Source: Bacteroidota bacterium (lineage in GTDB: Bacteria; Bacteroidota; Rhodothermia; Rhodothermales; UBA10348). Taken from it: DNA of 64,000 bases. Shown in pieces: positions 25,495 through 34,635 of this stretch (its first letter is position 1; each line of letters opens with the position of its first letter). Under the pieces are notes generated by a model that saw nothing but the letters and a program-made list of their open reading frames with translations, made no database searches and had not been told where the DNA came from. The translations under genes were made by a program, and so were the position numbers. Where the stretch lies: contig JAJCYR010000091.1 of NCBI GenBank assembly GCA_029262775.1, positions 62,001-126,000 of the forward strand, in the 5' to 3' direction.

Positions 25495-27250
25495 CGCCCA
25501 CGAGCCCTCCCTGCTGGAGAAGTACACGGCCCATTATCCCGACTGGGCACGTGATTTTGCCCGCAAGTACTTCACCAAGACCCTCACCCAGTTCATTCTG
25601 TTTGGCGCGGTAAGGGATCTCGTGCCCACGCTGGACGAAACCGGCGAAGAGACGTACGTGTCGCTCACCGACTTCCTGGTGGGTGACCTGTTTGCCTCGC
25701 GCGACGTGGTGCTGTTCTACGACCGCTCCAGCGGCATTCATTTCGCCGACAAGGCCTCCCGCAAGGATTTCAACCAGGCACTCAGCGGGTATGACACCAT
25801 ATTCGGCACCGAGTATGCCCAGAAGCTCCCGAAGGACCCGGTCCGCGTCTTTTCCATCCTGGAGAACTATTTCCGGATCCGGCTCGCCGATGGCAGGCGC
25901 ATTGCGTGCGTAATTGATTATGCGGAAACGGTGGTTCCCATGTCGGAAGCGGGTTCCTACTCGTCCGAAGACCGGAATGCACTCGTTTTCCTTCAAAAAT
26001 GGTCCCATGACCCGCTTTTCATGGCCAGTGACTTCACCGTCACACTCGTCGCACAGAATCTGTCGGAGCTGAACCAACAGATGGTTCAGAGCCCGTACAC
26101 AGCCGAAATACAGATTCCTATTCCCGCCGAAGCGCCGCGGCGTGCTTTTGCGTCGTGGTACCTTCGGGGCCGTGAGGAGACCTTCGCGTCCCGGTCTGAG
26201 GTGGACGTTGACGCGCTCGCCGCGCAGACCGCCGGCCTCGGGTTCATACAGCTTCGGACCATTCTGGCCGATGTGCTCGAGAATGGTACATCGCTCACGT
26301 TCGACACGCTGTCCGACCTCAAAAAGGAATTCATCGAGGCCGAAGCCTACGGCATGCTGGAATTCGTCGAGACAGATATGACGCTGGGTCATGTGGCGGG
26401 TCACTCGGAGGCGAAATCACACCTGAGGAAGGCAGCCAAGGCCCTGCAGGCCGGACACCGCGATGTGTTGCCCATGGGCTATCTGGTGAGTGGGCCGGTG
26501 GGTACGGGTAAGACATTCACCATTCTGTGCTTCGCCGGCGAGCTCGGCATTCCGATGGTGAAATTGAAAAATTTCCGGAGTCAGTGGCAGGGCCAGACCG
26601 AAGCCAACCTGGAGAAAATCCTGGCGCTGCTGGAGGCCATGACGCCCGTAGCCGTCATGATAGACGAGGCCGATGCTGCGCTCGGCGACCGGGATGCCGG
26701 CGGCGACTCAGGAGTCTCGAAACGGGTATTCGGCCAGATTGCTCAGTTCATGAGTAACACCGAGCACCGCGGGAAGATCATTTTCTTTCTACTCACCGCT
26801 CGCCCCGACTATATGCCCGTCGACCTCAAACGGCAGGGCCGGGCCGAGGAGCACATTGCCCTCTTCTACCCATCAACACGGGAAGAACGCGAAGAATTGC
26901 TCACCGTCATGATGAAGCGAACCGGGGTCGCCCTGAAGATGACCGATGTGCCCGATGCCCTGCTCAATGGCGAGCGGACCTATTCGGGGGCCGATATGGA
27001 AGCGCTTCTGATCCGTGCCCGTTTCCGGGCAGCGGCCGATGGGCGTACGAAGGGCCATGTGACGCCCCGGATCCTGAAGGAGGTGGTCGACGACTTCATG
27101 CCCCCGACCTATCCACTTGAAGTGGAGTTGCAGACGCTCGTAGCCGTCATGGAATGCACCTCCCGGGCCCTGCTTCCGGAGCGCTATCGGAACATGGACC
27201 GGGAAACCGTGGTCCGGCGCATTGAGGAGCTGCGCCACCTCGTAAAGTAG
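25487..27250 (+). CDS. AAA ATPase with degenerate N-terminal AAA-like domain
   Basis: 587 residues; I take TTG 25487 as start, inside the last 8 bp of the aldolase gene. The C-terminal half is a canonical AAA module: Walker A GPVGTGKT (~337), Walker [14 protein letters not shown] (~387), sensor LLTARPD, and QGRAEEH near the arginine-finger position. A small helical lid follows ([15 protein letters not shown]). The N-terminal ~270 residues look like another AAA-like fold without a Walker [13 protein letters not shown] occupies the Walker B place and [11 protein letters not shown] a sensor-like place. Function is unknown; a chaperone/remodeller is likely. Its aldolase coupling is unusual. Confidence 0.78.
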   Translation: MPDAHEPSLLEKYTAHYPDWARDFARKYFTKTLTQFILFGAVRDLVPTLDETGEETYVSLTDFLVGDLFASRDVVLFYDRSSGIHFADKASRKDFNQALSGYDTIFGTEYAQKLPKDPVRVFSILENYFRIRLADGRRIACVIDYAETVVPMSEAGSYSSEDRNALVFLQKWSHDPLFMASDFTVTLVAQNLSELNQQMVQSPYTAEIQIPIPAEAPRRAFASWYLRGREETFASRSEVDVDALAAQTAGLGFIQLRTILADVLENGTSLTFDTLSDLKKEFIEAEAYGMLEFVETDMTLGHVAGHSEAKSHLRKAAKALQAGHRDVLPMGYLVSGPVGTGKTFTILCFAGELGIPMVKLKNFRSQWQGQTEANLEKILALLEAMTPVAVMIDEADAALGDRDAGGDSGVSKRVFGQIAQFMSNTEHRGKIIFFLLTARPDYMPVDLKRQGRAEEHIALFYPSTREEREELLTVMMKRTGVALKMTDVPDALLNGERTYSGADMEALLIRARFRAAADGRTKGHVTPRILKEVVDDFMPPTYPLEVELQTLVAVMECTSRALLPERYRNMDRETVVRRIEELRHLVK

Positions 27251-27335
27251 AGGATGGATTTTTGCCGGAACTATCCAGACCGTCTGTGTACATTACCGGA
27301 AATACATGTTCCATGTTCAATGTGACCCCACCCAC

Positions 27336-27614
27336 ATGCAACTCTGCCGCGTAACCGGGACCATCGTATCGACCCGGAAAGAAGAACCTTTGAGAAGCGG
27401 CAAGCTCCTCATTGTCCATCCAGTCGACACGCTCGGTGATCTGGACGGTGAACTCGACATGCTCGCCATGGACCCGGGTTATGGTGCGGGTGTAGACGAC
27501 ATTGTGGTTGTGGCCCGGGAAGGTGCCGCCGTCCAACAGCTCATGAAGGCCTCCGATGTGCCGGCCAACGTCATTATACTGGGCGTAGTGGACGAATGGT
27601 CTGCAGAAGCCTGA
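27336..27614 (+). CDS. EutN/CcmL-family bacterial microcompartment vertex protein
   Basis: 92 residues from ATG 27336 (another ATG at 27306 adds ten residues). The sequence fits the pentameric shell-vertex family: an MQLCRVTGTIVSTRKEEP start, GKLLIVHPVD, an AMDPGYGAGVDDIVVVAREG segment and final VIILGVVDEW. In true microcompartments EutN/CcmL caps icosahedral vertices. No hexameric BMC-domain shell genes or encapsulated enzymes are nearby, so this is an orphan here; stand-alone EutN-like proteins of unknown role exist in other genomes. The next gene overlaps its 3' end only if its upstream starts are used. Confidence 0.82.
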   Translation: MQLCRVTGTIVSTRKEEPLRSGKLLIVHPVDTLGDLDGELDMLAMDPGYGAGVDDIVVVAREGAAVQQLMKASDVPANVIILGVVDEWSAEA

Positions 27615-27631
27615 AACAGAATATTTACAAC

Positions 27632-29032
27632 ATGATACAACAAAAATATTTTCTGGCACCCGGCCTCTTATCGGTGATCCTTGCGGGACTCCTTGTGGCA
27701 ACCGTCCCGCCTGCTGCCCAGGCACAATCGGGCAGCGACATCCCGTCTGTCACGGGCGCCTGGGCCATCCAGAATGCCCGAATCATTCAGGAACCCGGCC
27801 AGGTTATTGAACGCGGTACGGTCGTTGTCCGCGATGGCGTCATTGAATCGGTTGGACGGAATGTCTCCATTCCCTGGGATGCCGCCATCATCGAGGGCGA
27901 TTCCCTGACGGTGGTCGCCGGCTTCATCGATGCCCTCTCGAACGCGGGCATCCCCGAGCCCAAGCGGCCGGATAATCTTCCGCCCGTTCCAGACCGGTCA
28001 AATCCAACACCGGAACGCGCAGGTATTCAGCCCCAGGTTGACGTGCGTGACCACCTTGACCCGTCCGACAAATCGGTCGATGCGTACCGGAAGCTCGGAT
28101 TCACGGCCGCGCACGTCGTTCCCCACGGCGGCATGCTCCCGGGTACGGGCGCGGTGGCACTACTGCATAATGAATCCATGCGCTTCGGAGGTCCAACGGA
28201 TCTGTTTCTGGAGTTTGAGGGAGCACGCGGCGTTTATCCGGGAACACCCATGGCTATCATGGCCAAAGTGCGCCAGTTGTACAGGGAATCGGAGCGGCGA
28301 CGCGCCGTCGAAGAGTTGTACACAGACAACCCCACCGGCCTTACGCGTCCGCCCCAGGACCCTGTCCACGAGGCCTTTTTTCCAGTGACGCGCCACGAAC
28401 AGGCTGTGCTCGTCTTCACCGACAACGCGCTGGAAATTCACCGGTCAATTGACCTTCAGCATACACTCGGCTTCCGGATGAAATTGGCGGGCCTCTCCGG
28501 CGGGTTTGACGCCGTGCCTGTTCTACGTGACGCGGGCGTACCACTCGCCGTGACCCTGGCGCTTCCAGAGAAGGCCGACTGGATGAAGGAAATCAAGGAC
28601 GATTCACTCGCGACGATGCTGGAAACATTCGAGATGGACCCGGATCTTCGCACCGCCACGTTCCGTGATATCGAGGCCGAGCGGCGCAACCTCGAAATCC
28701 GGCAACTCCACTCCCGGCAGCAGTACGTTGGCATGCCAGCCCTTTTCGAACGGGAAGGGCTCACCTTCGCCTTTACGACCTACGGCATGAAAACCGAGGA
28801 AGTCATGCCCAATCTGCGAGCCATGATCCATTCAGGACTCTCTGCGGACGCTGCGCTGGCCGCACTCACCGTCCATGCGGCAACGTTTGTGGGTGTTGGC
28901 GCAACCCAAGGCCGGGTTGCCGAGGGATACATGGCCAACCTGACACTCGTCAAGGGCGAGTTGTTTTCTGAAGACATGAAGGTCGTCCGCGTGTTTGTGG
29001 ATGGTACACCCGTGAACTACGAAAAACAATGA
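27632..29032 (+). CDS. Amidohydrolase-family protein lacking the HxH metal motif
   Basis: About 466 residues with a signal peptide (VPPAAQAQ). The front shows the amidohydrolase beta-sandwich (WAIQNARIIQEPG, VVVRDGVIESVG) but where the HxH motif should follow, the sequence reads GFIDALSNAGIPEP, with no His. LTLVKG and VHAATFVGVG near the C-terminus still match the fold. It is therefore likely a non-catalytic or differently metallated relative. Its TGA overlaps the next gene's ATG (ATGA). The three consecutive amidohydrolases form one operon. Confidence 0.78.
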   Translation: MIQQKYFLAPGLLSVILAGLLVATVPPAAQAQSGSDIPSVTGAWAIQNARIIQEPGQVIERGTVVVRDGVIESVGRNVSIPWDAAIIEGDSLTVVAGFIDALSNAGIPEPKRPDNLPPVPDRSNPTPERAGIQPQVDVRDHLDPSDKSVDAYRKLGFTAAHVVPHGGMLPGTGAVALLHNESMRFGGPTDLFLEFEGARGVYPGTPMAIMAKVRQLYRESERRRAVEELYTDNPTGLTRPPQDPVHEAFFPVTRHEQAVLVFTDNALEIHRSIDLQHTLGFRMKLAGLSGGFDAVPVLRDAGVPLAVTLALPEKADWMKEIKDDSLATMLETFEMDPDLRTATFRDIEAERRNLEIRQLHSRQQYVGMPALFEREGLTFAFTTYGMKTEEVMPNLRAMIHSGLSADAALAALTVHAATFVGVGATQGRVAEGYMANLTLVKGELFSEDMKVVRVFVDGTPVNYEKQ

Positions 29033-30345
29033 AATCATTCTTTCTTCTGCTGGCCTTGCTGGTTGCACTCCCAGCATCCGCGCAGGACGTACTGCTTCGC
29101 GGCGGAACCGTCCTTACGGTGACCAACGGGACGCTTGAAAATGCTGACGTGCTCGTGCAGGATGGAAAAATAACCGGGGTGGGCCAGAATCTGCGGGCCC
29201 CTCGCGGCGTGAAAACGGTCGATGTGACCGGAAAATTTGTCATGCCCGGAATCATTGACGCTCACTCCCACATCGCGCTCTCGAGTGTCAACGAGGCGTC
29301 GTCACCCGTTACGGCCGAGGTGACGATGGAAGACGTCACCAATCCCTACCATATAGGTATTTACAGGGCACTTGCGGGGGGTGTAACCACATCCCATATC
29401 ATGCACGGCTCAGCCAACGTGATTGGGGGTCAGAACGAAACCATCAAGCACCGGTGGGGCGCAACCGATCCCGATGCCATCCGTTTTGAGGGGGCTCCGC
29501 GAACCATCAAGTTTGCGCTTGGCGAGAATCCGACACGTGTGCATGGGCGCCGTGGAAGCGGCGGAACGGGCGCCATCGTGCCCGCCACGCGCATGGGTGT
29601 TGAGCAGGTGCTCCGTAATGCATTTGAGGAAGGCAGGCGTTACATGGAAGCGTGGGATGCCCACGAGGCTGATGCGGATCCGCGCGCCGTGCCGCCGGCC
29701 TATAACGAGCGTCTGGAAACCATGGCCGATATCCTGCGCGGAGACATCCTGGTGCACAGCCATAGTTACCGGGCCGACGAAATCCTTATGCTGGTCCGCG
29801 TCCTGGGTGACTATGGCGTTGACAAAATCACCTTCCAGCACGCCAATGAGGCGTTCAAAGTGGCGCCGGAACTGGCAGCCTATGGAGCCATGGCATCTGT
29901 CTTTTCGGATTGGTGGTCCTACAAGTTCGAGGTCTACTACTCGACCGCACATAACGCTGCCATCCTGACGCGTAATGGCGTGGTAACATCCATCAATTCC
30001 GATTCGGCTGAGCTCAACCGGCACCTTTACCATGAGGCGGCCAAGAGCCAGCGCTATGGAGATTTGACGGACGCCGAGGCCTTGGCCCTGATTACCATCA
30101 ACCCTGCCAGGCAACTGGGCATTGCGGAACGCGTCGGCTCCATTGAAATTGGTAAAGATGCCGACCTTGCTGTCTTCAGCGCACACCCGCTGAGTATTTA
30201 CGCCATCGCGGAGCAGACCTATGTGGACGGTGTGCGCTACTTCGACCGCGAAAATGATCCGGACGATGTCCGCCTTCAGATTTCACCGAGCGCCGATCTC
30301 GATACCTTCATCGAACAGGAAACCGGATACCACGAAAAACCATGA
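29029..30345 (+). CDS. Secreted amidohydrolase with intact metal site
   Basis: 438 residues with a signal peptide (LPASAQD). Metal-site residues are retained: MPGIIDAHSHIALS (HxH), a VHSHSYRADEI and TFQHANEAFKV pair, and SINSDSAELNRHL for the late Asp. It carries an ITINPARQLGIAERVGSIEIGKDADLAVFS C-terminal motif typical of the imidazolonepropionase-like branch. As the only one of the trio with a complete site, it should be the catalytic member, presumably acting in the periplasm on an unknown amide substrate. It overlaps both neighbours by 4 bp. Confidence 0.84.
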   Translation: MKSFFLLLALLVALPASAQDVLLRGGTVLTVTNGTLENADVLVQDGKITGVGQNLRAPRGVKTVDVTGKFVMPGIIDAHSHIALSSVNEASSPVTAEVTMEDVTNPYHIGIYRALAGGVTTSHIMHGSANVIGGQNETIKHRWGATDPDAIRFEGAPRTIKFALGENPTRVHGRRGSGGTGAIVPATRMGVEQVLRNAFEEGRRYMEAWDAHEADADPRAVPPAYNERLETMADILRGDILVHSHSYRADEILMLVRVLGDYGVDKITFQHANEAFKVAPELAAYGAMASVFSDWWSYKFEVYYSTAHNAAILTRNGVVTSINSDSAELNRHLYHEAAKSQRYGDLTDAEALALITINPARQLGIAERVGSIEIGKDADLAVFSAHPLSIYAIAEQTYVDGVRYFDRENDPDDVRLQISPSADLDTFIEQETGYHEKP

Positions 30346-31685
30346 ACGTATTGACACTTCTGCTCGTAGTGGCCTCCCTGCTGGCTCAGGACACGATCCA
30401 GGATACTGATCGGGCCAGGCAGGGCACCTATGCCATCACAAATGCCCGCATAGAGACGATCTCAGACGGCGTTCTGGAACAGGGGACCGTTGTCATCGAA
30501 GGGGACCGCATAGTAGCCATAGGCCGTGATGTAGCTATTCCGCCCGGTGCCAAGGTCATCGACGCCGGCGGGCAGCACGTATACCCGGGTATGATCGATT
30601 CCGGTACGCAGCTCGGCCTCGTCGAGATCGGGTCGGTTCGCGAAACCAATGACACCAATGAAGTTGGCGATTTGACACCCCAGATGGACGCCCTGACGGC
30701 CATCAACCCGAACGCGGTCGCCATACCCGTTACTCGTGTCAGCGGCGTAACCACTGTCGTTTCCGAACCGGCAGGAGGCCTTTTCCCCGGAATGGCCGCA
30801 GCGGTCAACCTGCATGGATACACCCCCGAACAGATGACGGCAGGCGGAGTGCGCCTCATGATTCTTGAATTTCCACGCAAGTCCCCCCCCAGATTCTCTT
30901 TCGGTAGGCAGGATGATGATGACGATCCGGAAAAGCGGTATCGCGAAGCCATGGAAAAGCTGAACGAGATCTGGGACCGGGCAGAACTTTACCACCGTAT
31001 TGCCACTTCGTGGGAACAGGACCCGTCAGGAAAGCAGACACCAGAATACGTACCTGAAATGGCTGCGCTCCGAAACGCAGTCTCCGGTGACATGCCGTTG
31101 ATGATCAAGGTGAACGCAGCGGAAGACATCGAAGTCGCCATTGACTGGGTGAAAACGCGCGAGTTGGAGCATGTTGTTTTCAGCGGGGTAAGTGAAGGCT
31201 GGCGTGTGGCGGACAAGCTTGCGGAAGCCGGAATTCCTGTCTTTGCAGGACCGGTACTCGCCACACCCTCACGTAACTCGGACCGGTACGACAAAGCGTA
31301 TGCCAACGCAGGACTCATGAGCAAGGCCGGTGTAAAAGTAGCGCTGCGTAGTGGGGAGTCTGAGAACGTGCGGAATCTGCCATTCAATGCAGGCTTTGCC
31401 GCCACCTATGGCATGGGTCGGGAGGAAGCACTGCGTGCCGTCACGTTGACTGCTGCCGAAGTGTTGGGTATTGATGATGACTATGGCTCGCTCGAGGTCG
31501 GGAAAAAGGCCAACCTGTTCGTGTCCACCGGAGACCCCTTTGAACCGAAGTCCCACATTACGGCCCTCTTCATTGACGGCTTCAATGTGCCCATTACGAA
31601 CCGCCAGACGGAACTCTATGAGGAATTCCTGAACCGGGACGAAGGCCGCAATACGCCCGTGAACGTGCTACCTGCGGACAACTGA
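30342..31685 (+). CDS. Amidohydrolase-family protein with missing HxH and altered Asp
   Basis: 447 residues with an N-terminal hydrophobic signal. The HxH position reads GMIDSGTQLGLVEIGS and the late Asp position reads ALRSGESEN, so two of the family's catalytic positions are lost. ITNARIETISDGVLEQG and LTAAEVLGIDDDYGSLEVGKKANLFVSTGDP retain the fold. It follows the catalytic member with a 4-bp overlap, so it may be an accessory or scaffold subunit (inference). It ends 18 bp from the convergent mazG gene. Confidence 0.8.
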   Translation: MNVLTLLLVVASLLAQDTIQDTDRARQGTYAITNARIETISDGVLEQGTVVIEGDRIVAIGRDVAIPPGAKVIDAGGQHVYPGMIDSGTQLGLVEIGSVRETNDTNEVGDLTPQMDALTAINPNAVAIPVTRVSGVTTVVSEPAGGLFPGMAAAVNLHGYTPEQMTAGGVRLMILEFPRKSPPRFSFGRQDDDDDPEKRYREAMEKLNEIWDRAELYHRIATSWEQDPSGKQTPEYVPEMAALRNAVSGDMPLMIKVNAAEDIEVAIDWVKTRELEHVVFSGVSEGWRVADKLAEAGIPVFAGPVLATPSRNSDRYDKAYANAGLMSKAGVKVALRSGESENVRNLPFNAGFAATYGMGREEALRAVTLTAAEVLGIDDDYGSLEVGKKANLFVSTGDPFEPKSHITALFIDGFNVPITNRQTELYEEFLNRDEGRNTPVNVLPADN

Positions 31686-31703
31686 ATTCAACCGCATTCC
31701 ATG

Positions 31704-32516
31704 TCAGCCGTCGCCGCGCTTGATCGCGTCCCAGTGCGCGTCCATCTGCTCGAGCGTCGCATCGACAATCGAAATTCCCTGTGTGCCCAGACGCTGCTCC
31801 ACGCCCTGGAATCGGCGCAGGAATTTGTCGTTCGTCCGGGAGAGGGCATTTTCCGGGTTGATACCGGCCTGGCGCACGTGATTGACAATTGAGAACAACA
31901 GGTCGCCCAGTTCTTCCTCCTTTCGCACCATGGGGCCATTTGCCGCGATGACCTCCTTGAACTCGGCCAGTTCTTCGGTCACCTTATCCCATGAATCGTC
32001 CAATGTGGGAAAATCAAAACCGACGCCAGCCGCTTTTTCCTGCATCCGGAACGCCCTGAGCAGCGTTGGCAATTGCCTCGGAACGCCCTCCATGACCGAT
32101 TTCTTCTCTCCCTCCCGGATCTTGATCGACTCCCAGTTCGTGAGAACATCATCGACACTTCCGACGTGCGCATCCCCGAACACGTGGGGGTGCCTCCGGA
32201 CCAGTTTCTCCGTTTCAGACTCAATCACATCTTTCACAGTGAAGGTTCCTGTCTCAGCGGCTATCACGGCATGAAAGACGACGTGCAATAACAGGTCCCC
32301 AAGTTCCTTCCGCAGGCCGGTCCAGTCTTCGTCATCAATGGCCTCGAGCGTTTCATAGGCTTCCTCGATGAGCAGGTGCTTGATACTGTCGTGGGTCTGC
32401 TCACGGTCCCACGGGCAATCCCTGCGGAGTTGCCGTACTATGGCAACGAAGTCATTCCACGCCTCGAGGGCGTCGGCCGACTCTTGAAAACTTTTCTCGT
32501 AGATCTTTTCCGGCAT
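31704..32516 (-). CDS. mazG: Nucleoside triphosphate pyrophosphohydrolase MazG
   Basis: 270 residues with two MazG-type all-alpha repeats. The first has the Mg-binding EExxE/ExxD signature (LLIEEAYETLEAIDDED, ELGDLLLHVV), followed by RRHPHVFGD; the second repeats EELAEFKEVI and EELGDLLFSIVNHV. MazG hydrolyses (d)NTPs to NMPs and pyrophosphate, cleaning aberrant nucleotides and modulating ppGpp in other bacteria. It is cytoplasmic. It lies divergent to ssb with 125 bp between. Confidence 0.93.
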   Translation of the reverse strand: MPEKIYEKSFQESADALEAWNDFVAIVRQLRRDCPWDREQTHDSIKHLLIEEAYETLEAIDDEDWTGLRKELGDLLLHVVFHAVIAAETGTFTVKDVIESETEKLVRRHPHVFGDAHVGSVDDVLTNWESIKIREGEKKSVMEGVPRQLPTLLRAFRMQEKAAGVGFDFPTLDDSWDKVTEELAEFKEVIAANGPMVRKEEELGDLLFSIVNHVRQAGINPENALSRTNDKFLRRFQGVEQRLGTQGISIVDATLEQMDAHWDAIKRGDG

Positions 32517-32641
32517 GCCGAACCTTGGTTGTTGCGTTCGGTAAGTTACGTTTGACGGATTTGCGGCTCTATGAATAGACCGTCATTACGGGAAAACAGT
32601 TATCAAAGGAATTCAGAGACACGGGAGGTGTTAGAAAAATC

Positions 32642-33121
32642 ATGGCAAGAGGAGTAAACAAAGTCATTCTGGTCGGCAACCTGGGCCAGGACCCCGAACT
32701 ACGTTACACGGGATCGGGCACGGCCGTCTGCAATCTGCGTTTGGCCACCAACGAGTCGTACAAGGATGCATCCGGAGAATGGGTGGAAAGAACCGAGTGG
32801 CACAGTGTGGTCACCTGGAGCCGCCTTGCAGAAATCTGCAATGAGTATCTCACCAAAGGTAGTCAGGTCTATTTCGAGGGCTCACTCCAAACGCGATCCT
32901 ATGACGACAAGGATGGCAACACGAAGTACGTCACCGAAGTCAAGGCCCGTGAGATGATGATGCTCAGTGGCCGAGGCGAAAGCGGAGCCAGCTACTCGGA
33001 CAGCGCCCCTGCTGCCCGGTCGTCCAAACCGGCGGGTGCTGCGAAGGCGGCCGCGCCTTCGGCCGCAGCAGATTCCGGCGATGACTACACGTTTGAGCCA
33101 GACGACGATTTGCCGTTCTGA
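32642..33121 (+). CDS. ssb: Single-stranded DNA-binding protein
   Basis: 159 residues. The OB-fold N-terminus has [34 protein letters not shown] and [13 protein letters not shown], all typical of bacterial SSB. A Ser/Ala-rich disordered linker follows, ending in the acidic protein-interaction tip DDDLPF. A purine-rich GGGAGGTG lies shortly before the ATG. SSB tetramers coat single-stranded DNA in replication and repair. The gene is followed by a strong rho-independent terminator, so it appears monocistronic. Confidence 0.95.
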   Translation: MARGVNKVILVGNLGQDPELRYTGSGTAVCNLRLATNESYKDASGEWVERTEWHSVVTWSRLAEICNEYLTKGSQVYFEGSLQTRSYDDKDGNTKYVTEVKAREMMMLSGRGESGASYSDSAPAARSSKPAGAAKAAAPSAAADSGDDYTFEPDDDLPF

Positions 33122-33162
33122 CGGATGATGGGGTGCTGCAGGCACCTCAATGGCGACTACAG

Positions 33163-33200
33163 GCGGGGCAGCGTCAAAACACGCTGCCCCGCTTGCTTTT
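33163..33200 (+). terminator. Rho-independent terminator after ssb
   Basis: A 12-bp perfect stem (GCGGGGCAGCGT at 33163-33174 with its complement at 33181-33192) and a 6-nt loop are followed by a T-rich tract (TTGCTTTT). It sits 41 bp after the ssb stop. Confidence 0.85.
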
Positions 33201-33257
33201 ATTGGGATTGTGGGGGTTATTGGACCGATCCAATCATCACATAAGAGTATAGAACAC

Positions 33258-34625
33258 ATGGCATCTGCAGCACGCGGTCAATGGAGCGGCAAAATGGGAT
33301 TCATCCTGGCTGCTGCCGGATCGGCAATCGGCCTCGGCAACATTTGGCGATTCCCTTACACGGCCGGTGAGAATGGCGGCGGTGCCTTCGTCCTGATTTA
33401 TCTGTTCTTCGTATTCGCGATTGGCGTGCCGGTCGTATTGTCTGAGCTGGCCATTGGGCGCAAGACGGAGCGCAACCCGGTGGGCGCGTTTGCCGTGCTG
33501 GCACCGGGCACACGCTGGCGCTGGCTCGGAGGGCTCGGCATCCTTACTGGATTTGTGATCCTGTCCTTCTACGCCGTCATCGCCGGCTGGACACTCTCTT
33601 ACCTGTGGGGGGCCGTAACTGGGGCGCTCAACGGGGTCACCACCGCCGAGCAGAGTGGTGTTGTCTTTGGAGCACTGATTGGTAATCCTGGACTCATGGT
33701 GTTCCTTGCCGGTACTTTTCTGGCCATCACAGCCATGATTGTCCGGGGAGGCATTTCGGGAGGAATTGAGAAGGCTACGACGATCCTCATGCCCATCCTA
33801 CTGGTTATGCTGATTGGCATGGCCATTCGCTCCATGACGCTTCCAGGGGGAGCGGAAGGGCTCGCATACATTTTTTCAGCCGATTTCAGCAAAATAACCG
33901 TTGGGGTCGTTGCCGCGGCGCTTGGACAGGCACTCTTCAGCCTGTCATTGGGCATGGGTGCCATGATCACCTACGGCTCCTACATGCCTGAAGGTGAGAA
34001 CATCCATCAGGCGGGTATCATCGTTGCCATTTTTGATACGACTATTGCGCTATTGGCCGGTCTGATCATTTTTCCGGCCCTGTTTTCGGCAGGAGTGGCT
34101 CCCACAGCGGGACCCGGACTGGTCTTCGTCGTCCTGCCGACCGTGTTTGCACAGATACCCGCAGGACAGATTTTTGCGATCGCCTTCTACGCACTGTTGG
34201 CCATTGCGGCACTCACTTCCACTATCTCCCTGCTGGAGGTGGTCGTTTCCTATTTTGTGGACGAAAAGGGCTGGAGCCGTACCAAGGCGGTGACTGTTCT
34301 GGGCACGGCCTGCTTTGCGCTGGCTGTCCCCAGCGCACTATCCCAGACAGAGGGCTCCTTCTTCTACAGTCTTCCGGGGCTTGGAATTGATTTTCTCAGC
34401 CTGCAGAACATCATCTGGGGCAACTATTCCCTCTCTATCGGGGCATTGATGGTGTGCGTGTTCGCCGGGTGGAAGTGGGGCATACCCGCAGTAATCACAG
34501 CCCTCGAGTCGAGTGGGCATCGTTTGCCAGCATCTTCCGCGTTTGGTTTCCTCGTCAAATTTGTGTGCCCGGTTGCCGTCGCTGGCATCCTTGTCTATGT
34601 TATCGTGACGCAACAGTACTTCTGA
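33258..34625 (+). CDS. Neurotransmitter:sodium symporter (NSS/SNF) family transporter
   Basis: 455 residues from ATG 33258; a longer frame would start inside the ssb terminator. The N-terminal signature GFILAAAGSAIGLGNIWRFPY and ENGGGAFVL match bacterial LeuT/TnaT-type symporters, followed by eleven or twelve membrane helices. GAMITYGSYM and SLLEVVVSYFVDEKGWSR are further family marks. It should import an amino acid or similar with sodium across the inner membrane; the ligand is unknown. 10 bp separate it from the CNNM/CBS gene. Confidence 0.9.
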   Translation: MASAARGQWSGKMGFILAAAGSAIGLGNIWRFPYTAGENGGGAFVLIYLFFVFAIGVPVVLSELAIGRKTERNPVGAFAVLAPGTRWRWLGGLGILTGFVILSFYAVIAGWTLSYLWGAVTGALNGVTTAEQSGVVFGALIGNPGLMVFLAGTFLAITAMIVRGGISGGIEKATTILMPILLVMLIGMAIRSMTLPGGAEGLAYIFSADFSKITVGVVAAALGQALFSLSLGMGAMITYGSYMPEGENIHQAGIIVAIFDTTIALLAGLIIFPALFSAGVAPTAGPGLVFVVLPTVFAQIPAGQIFAIAFYALLAIAALTSTISLLEVVVSYFVDEKGWSRTKAVTVLGTACFALAVPSALSQTEGSFFYSLPGLGIDFLSLQNIIWGNYSLSIGALMVCVFAGWKWGIPAVITALESSGHRLPASSAFGFLVKFVCPVAVAGILVYVIVTQQYF

Positions 34626-34635
34626 AAACCTGACC

